From the NCBI RefSeq assembly GCF_038719015.1, contig NZ_CP152276.1, positions 1 through 64,000 on the forward strand: a stretch of 64,000 nucleotides of DNA. Direction: 5' to 3'. This document shows, piece by piece, positions 61,722-64,000 of the stretch. The stretch comes from Nguyenibacter vanlangensis. GTDB lineage: Bacteria > Pseudomonadota > Alphaproteobacteria > Acetobacterales > Acetobacteraceae. Position 1 is the first letter of the stretch. Every line of letters begins with the position of its first letter. The notes under the pieces are model-generated. The model was given only the letters and a program-made list of their open reading frames with translations, had not been told where the DNA came from and did no database searches. Position numbers and translations under genes: made by a program.

Positions 61722-61836
61722 AAACCATCGTGCAGGAGGTGGAGGCCGCCGTGTCGCGATGGCCGTCGTTCGTTGACCCGGCCGGGGTGTCGGACCCGTG
61801 GCGCGCTTCCATCGATCCAACCCTGCGGATCGGCGG
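61722..61836 (+). pseudogene. Relic of a HipA-type toxin 3' end
   Basis: One frame reads KTIVQEVEAAVSRWPSFVDPAGVSDPWRASID, which resembles the last helix of HipA-family kinases (a regular EVxxAVxRWPxFAxxAGVS ending). No start or kinase domain remains. It lies in the 258-bp gap between the Gabija-like helicase and the WYL regulator and marks an older toxin-antitoxin locus at this site. Confidence 0.45.
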
Positions 61837-61889
61837 GGGCGGCGCCGCGGTAGGCCCGTCGACCTGAATGCCCGTTCCGGCCGACGGCG

Positions 61890-62825
61890 TTAGCTTGCGA
61901 TAGCCGTCAGGCCAGCGGCGGCGACAAGGGCGGCAGTCCCCGCCTTCGCAGCCGTGCGGGCTTCCGTTAGTTCCTCTCGGTTGAGCAGCACCAGCTGTTG
62001 GCGACGCACAGGGATGTGTTCGGGGTCCAGGTCGAGATTGAGTTGGCTCTCCAGATAGTAGGACGAGCAGACGCTCAGCGGGACCTCGACCTTGCCGTCC
62101 TGCATGCCGTGGTCATGTTCGACTGCCGCGCGCATGTTCTTTGGCAGACGGGGGTTCGCCGTCAGGCAAAGGTTCACCTGCACCGACCACTCCAGATCCC
62201 ATTCCGGCCGCGCCGCCGTTGGCTGCGGCTCGCCCAGCTGTTCCAGGCGGCCGATCACGAACTCCCGAAAGCTCACGGTGCGAAAGCAGAAGGCGCGCAC
62301 GTGCCAGCGCTGACCGTCGAAGCCCAGGGCATGGGGGGCGATACGGCGAATGGACGGCGTGTCGTCGGTGAAGGAGAGGTAGAGGGCATCAAGCTCCAGG
62401 CGATCCTGGATGCAATGCACGAGACGCCTCAGGACCTCCCGGTCGTAGACCCGGCGCAGCCTGGGCGCGCCGACGAATGAAGGGGGACGGCCGATCCACG
62501 ATTCGCCAGCGGCGAGCCCGCCTGTGGCCAGCGAGCGCAACTGCGCCAGATAGCCGTCCGCCGATGGCGCTGAAATCACGGGCGCGAAGTCAGGCCCCGC
62601 GACATAGGTCTTGGCGTTCTTGTCGTAGCTCAGGTTGCCGGGCGCCAGCTCGTCATATCGCGCCAGGTCCTGAGAGGCCTGGGGCACGCTGATTCCGAAG
62701 AAATCGACTAGGTCGGCGCGATTGATGCGCCCCTCCCAATAGAGCCGCAGCTCGATGAAATTCAGCCGCCGTTCGACGTTCCACCGCAAGGCCGTCCGTT
62801 CGTCATTCATCTGTGCGTCTCCCAT
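61890..62825 (-). CDS. WYL-domain transcriptional repressor (CapW/BrxR-like)
   Basis: A 311-residue protein: N-terminal winged HTH (RRLNFIELRLYWEGRINRAD, LVDFFGISVPQASQDLARYD), central WYL domain (LYLSFTDDTPSIRRIAPHAL, WHVRAFCFRTVSFREFVIGR) and C-terminal WCX-like part. This is the layout of CapW/BrxR repressors, which sit beside CBASS, BREX and other defence operons and respond to phage-linked signals. It diverges from the ubiquitin-like operon; a TATAG-TTT-CTATA palindrome lies between. The start used is 62825; a longer frame to 62861 would enter the operator. Confidence 0.88.
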   Translation of the reverse strand: MGDAQMNDERTALRWNVERRLNFIELRLYWEGRINRADLVDFFGISVPQASQDLARYDELAPGNLSYDKNAKTYVAGPDFAPVISAPSADGYLAQLRSLATGGLAAGESWIGRPPSFVGAPRLRRVYDREVLRRLVHCIQDRLELDALYLSFTDDTPSIRRIAPHALGFDGQRWHVRAFCFRTVSFREFVIGRLEQLGEPQPTAARPEWDLEWSVQVNLCLTANPRLPKNMRAAVEHDHGMQDGKVEVPLSVCSSYYLESQLNLDLDPEHIPVRRQQLVLLNREELTEARTAAKAGTAALVAAAGLTAIAS

Positions 62826-62831
62826 GGTCAG

Positions 62832-62878
62832 TATAGTTTCTTGACTCAGCGGAAAAATCAATCAATATAGTTTCTATA
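62832..62878. promoter_or_regulatory. Operator/promoter region of the WYL repressor and ubiquitin-like operon
   Basis: TATAGTTTCTATA (62866-62878) is a palindrome with five-base arms, and TATAGTTTCT recurs at 62832-62841 in direct orientation. They lie in an unusually AT-rich divergent region and are the likely sites for the WYL protein. The sequence TTGACTCAGC (62842-62851) could supply a -35 element for the plus-strand operon. Confidence 0.65.
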
Positions 62879-62908
62879 CCCGTCCTGGCGGGCTGGATGG
62901 AGGCCATC

Positions 62909-63352
62909 ATGAGCATTTCGGACGACACGGCGGATGCCGGGCATATGGAAGACGAGCGCGAACGCCTGGAGCGCGAGAAGGCGCTGCTGGAGCGTGAAGA
63001 GGAGCGCATGGAGCGGGAGCGTGAGCGACTGGATGAGGAGCAGGCCCGCATCGACCGCGAAGAAGAGCGCATCGAGCGGGAGGAAGAGCGTCTCGACCGC
63101 GACCGCAAGATCGACCTCGTGGTCCTGGTCAGCGGCGTCGAGGTGAAAATCAAGGCGCCGCATGACGAGCTGCTGCGCAAGGTCGCCGAACGGGCGCTGA
63201 AGAAGAGCGAGGACGTCGGCCAGCCGCTGGAAAACTGGGACCTGCGCAATGAGGCGGGCGAGATCCTCGATCTGGATCGCACCGTCGGTTCCTACCATCT
63301 GAAGGACGGTGCCTTGCTCTCCCTGACTCTGAAGGCGGGGATCGCCGGATGA
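62909..63352 (+). CDS. Coiled-coil ubiquitin-like modifier (DUF2604-type, BilA-like)
   Basis: A 147-residue protein. Residues 14-67 are a highly charged Glu/Arg heptad array (EREKALLEREEERMERERER, then more of the same), a predicted single helix or coiled coil. Residues 68-147 form a ubiquitin-like beta-grasp domain of the DUF2604 type (KIDLVVLVSGVEVKIKAPHD, ENWDLRNEAGEILDLDRTVG), ending LKAGIAG with C-terminal Gly, as needed for E1 activation without processing. GGAGG five bases upstream supports the ATG at 62909. Its TGA overlaps the next ATG. Confidence 0.85.
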   Translation: MSISDDTADAGHMEDERERLEREKALLEREEERMERERERLDEEQARIDREEERIEREEERLDRDRKIDLVVLVSGVEVKIKAPHDELLRKVAERALKKSEDVGQPLENWDLRNEAGEILDLDRTVGSYHLKDGALLSLTLKAGIAG

Positions 63353-63894
63353 GCGGCCAAGTGGTGGACCCCGCAGTCTCGCGCATCAAATTCGATCGCG
63401 AGGTCGAACAGTTTCGCCGCCTGGACACGATGCATCGCCAGCGCGGCTGGTGGTTGATGTCGGCGACGTTTCCGGTGGTGCAGATCGGGTTCATCACGCC
63501 AAACGTCCGGCCGGCCGCCTTGGCGGTGTGCGCGCAGATCGACTTCACGAACTTCGACCTCTGGCCGCCGTCGGTGAAATTCGTCGATCCGTTTAACGGC
63601 AAGGTGCTGAGCCTCGAAGGGGTCGGGCTGCCGTTCATCCGCAATACGCCCAGCGGCCCGCAGTCCATCCTCCAGGGCCATGGCGACGCGCCGGCGTTCC
63701 TATGCCTCCCGGGCGTGCGCGAGTATCACGACCACCCGGCGCATACGGGCGACAACTGGCTCCTGCACCGCGGCCACGGTGAAGGCGGCCTGCTCTTCAT
63801 CGCCGACAAGATCTCTACCTATGGGGTGGAGACCATTACCGCCTGGCAGATCCAGATGCGCAATACGCTGCATCAGGGGCTGATGGCGGCATGA
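63349..63894 (+). CDS. E2-like protein with C-E-H-H motif
   Basis: A 181-residue protein. The middle (VCAQIDFTNFDLWPPSVKFV, residues 60-79) reads like the beta-meander of ubiquitin-conjugating enzymes (FPxxYPxxPPxVxF). It is followed by FLCLPGVREYHDHPAH, in which Cys119, Glu125, His127 and His129 form the C-E-H-H pattern described for a predicted metal-binding/E2-like family in bacterial ubiquitin-type operons. Cys119 is the candidate catalytic residue. Overlaps both neighbours by ATGA, so the operon is tightly coupled. Confidence 0.78.
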   Translation: MSGQVVDPAVSRIKFDREVEQFRRLDTMHRQRGWWLMSATFPVVQIGFITPNVRPAALAVCAQIDFTNFDLWPPSVKFVDPFNGKVLSLEGVGLPFIRNTPSGPQSILQGHGDAPAFLCLPGVREYHDHPAHTGDNWLLHRGHGEGGLLFIADKISTYGVETITAWQIQMRNTLHQGLMAA

Positions 63895-64000
63895 CCGCGA
63901 GTCTCTCGCTCCTGGCGACCGTGCGGACGCCGCTCGCTGTGGCGGACGCGACCCAGCGCCACCTGCGCGCTAGCGGGCGCCAGGGCCTGGAAGGCATGGC
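63891..64000 (+). CDS. Start of a probable JAB/MPN-type isopeptidase gene (cut by window end)
   Basis: The ATG overlaps the preceding stop by four bases. The visible 36 residues (MTASLSLLATVRTPLAVADA, then QRHLRASGRQGLEGM) resemble the entry strand and first helix of JAB/MPN domain peptidases in such operons, where the next expected part is the zinc-binding ExnHxH...D region. The identification rests on operon position and a short similarity, so it is tentative. An E1-type ThiF gene would be expected next. Confidence 0.55.
   Translation, partial: MTASLSLLATVRTPLAVADATQRHLRASGRQGLEGM

Noticed and set aside
1..64000. CRISPR arrays, tRNA or rRNA genes
   Set aside because: No regularly spaced direct repeats of array type and no cloverleaf or rRNA-like sequence were seen on either strand.

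Overview
The window is high-GC DNA with alphaproteobacterial character, probably from a sphingomonad-type host; no rRNA, tRNA or core chromosomal gene is present to confirm this. Most of it is the backbone of a Tn4371-like integrative and conjugative element (or a related plasmid). The backbone runs on the minus strand: an AlpA-like HTH gene, repA, parA, a ribbon-helix-helix gene, DUF2840, traF peptidase, DUF736, lytic transglycosylase, relaxase, traG, a CopG-like gene, trbB-C-D-E-J-K-L-F-G-I and a DUF2274 gene. Further right lie DUF2285, small XRE regulators, a second DUF736 gene, DUF2493, a Toprim protein, a ParB-like protein and DUF932, the usual accessory end of such elements. No integrase and no att site is visible, so at least one end lies outside the window.

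Layout. 1-13811 is cargo beyond the trb operon: an IS3-family element whose left end is base 1; a HypT-like LysR gene; a frameshifted IS5/IS427-group copy; a TetR/epoxide hydrolase pair; an EamA transporter; and a TetR-controlled set (Gfo/Idh/MocA protein, SGNH hydrolase, Tet(X)-like flavin monooxygenase, LysR gene). That LysR gene is split by an IS21-family element with a perfect 5-bp target duplication. 13796-29428 is the trb/traG transfer module. It is interrupted between copG and trbB by an antisense 1009-residue TrlF-like PHP/SMC-type ATPase. 29566-38578 is a second cargo block of hydrolases, oxidoreductases and their regulators, with a second, intact copy of the IS427-group element in inverted orientation. 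38738-45244 holds relaxase, candidate oriT, traF, parA and repA. 45457-56197 holds the accessory genes.

56416-64000 is a defence island: an AbiEi/AbiEii-type toxin-antitoxin pair, a Gabija-like pair (OLD/TOPRIM ATPase plus UvrD-type helicase), and a WYL-domain repressor divergent from a ubiquitin-like operon. That operon encodes a coiled-coil plus ubiquitin-like protein ending in glycine, an E2-like protein with a C-E-H-H motif, and the start of a probable JAB-type peptidase cut by the window end.

How it works together. RepA, ParA and the ParB-like protein would maintain the excised or plasmid form. The relaxase, probably acting at an inverted-repeat cluster just upstream of its own gene, TraG coupling protein and the Trb type IV secretion channel would transfer it. 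The cargo pairs many redox or hydrolytic enzymes with dedicated local repressors, suggesting stress or xenobiotic tolerance, while TrlF, AbiE, Gabija and the ubiquitin-like operon point to anti-phage or anti-plasmid defence. Degraded fragments (LysR, MFS, HipA tails) and four insertion sequences show repeated remodelling of the cargo sites.
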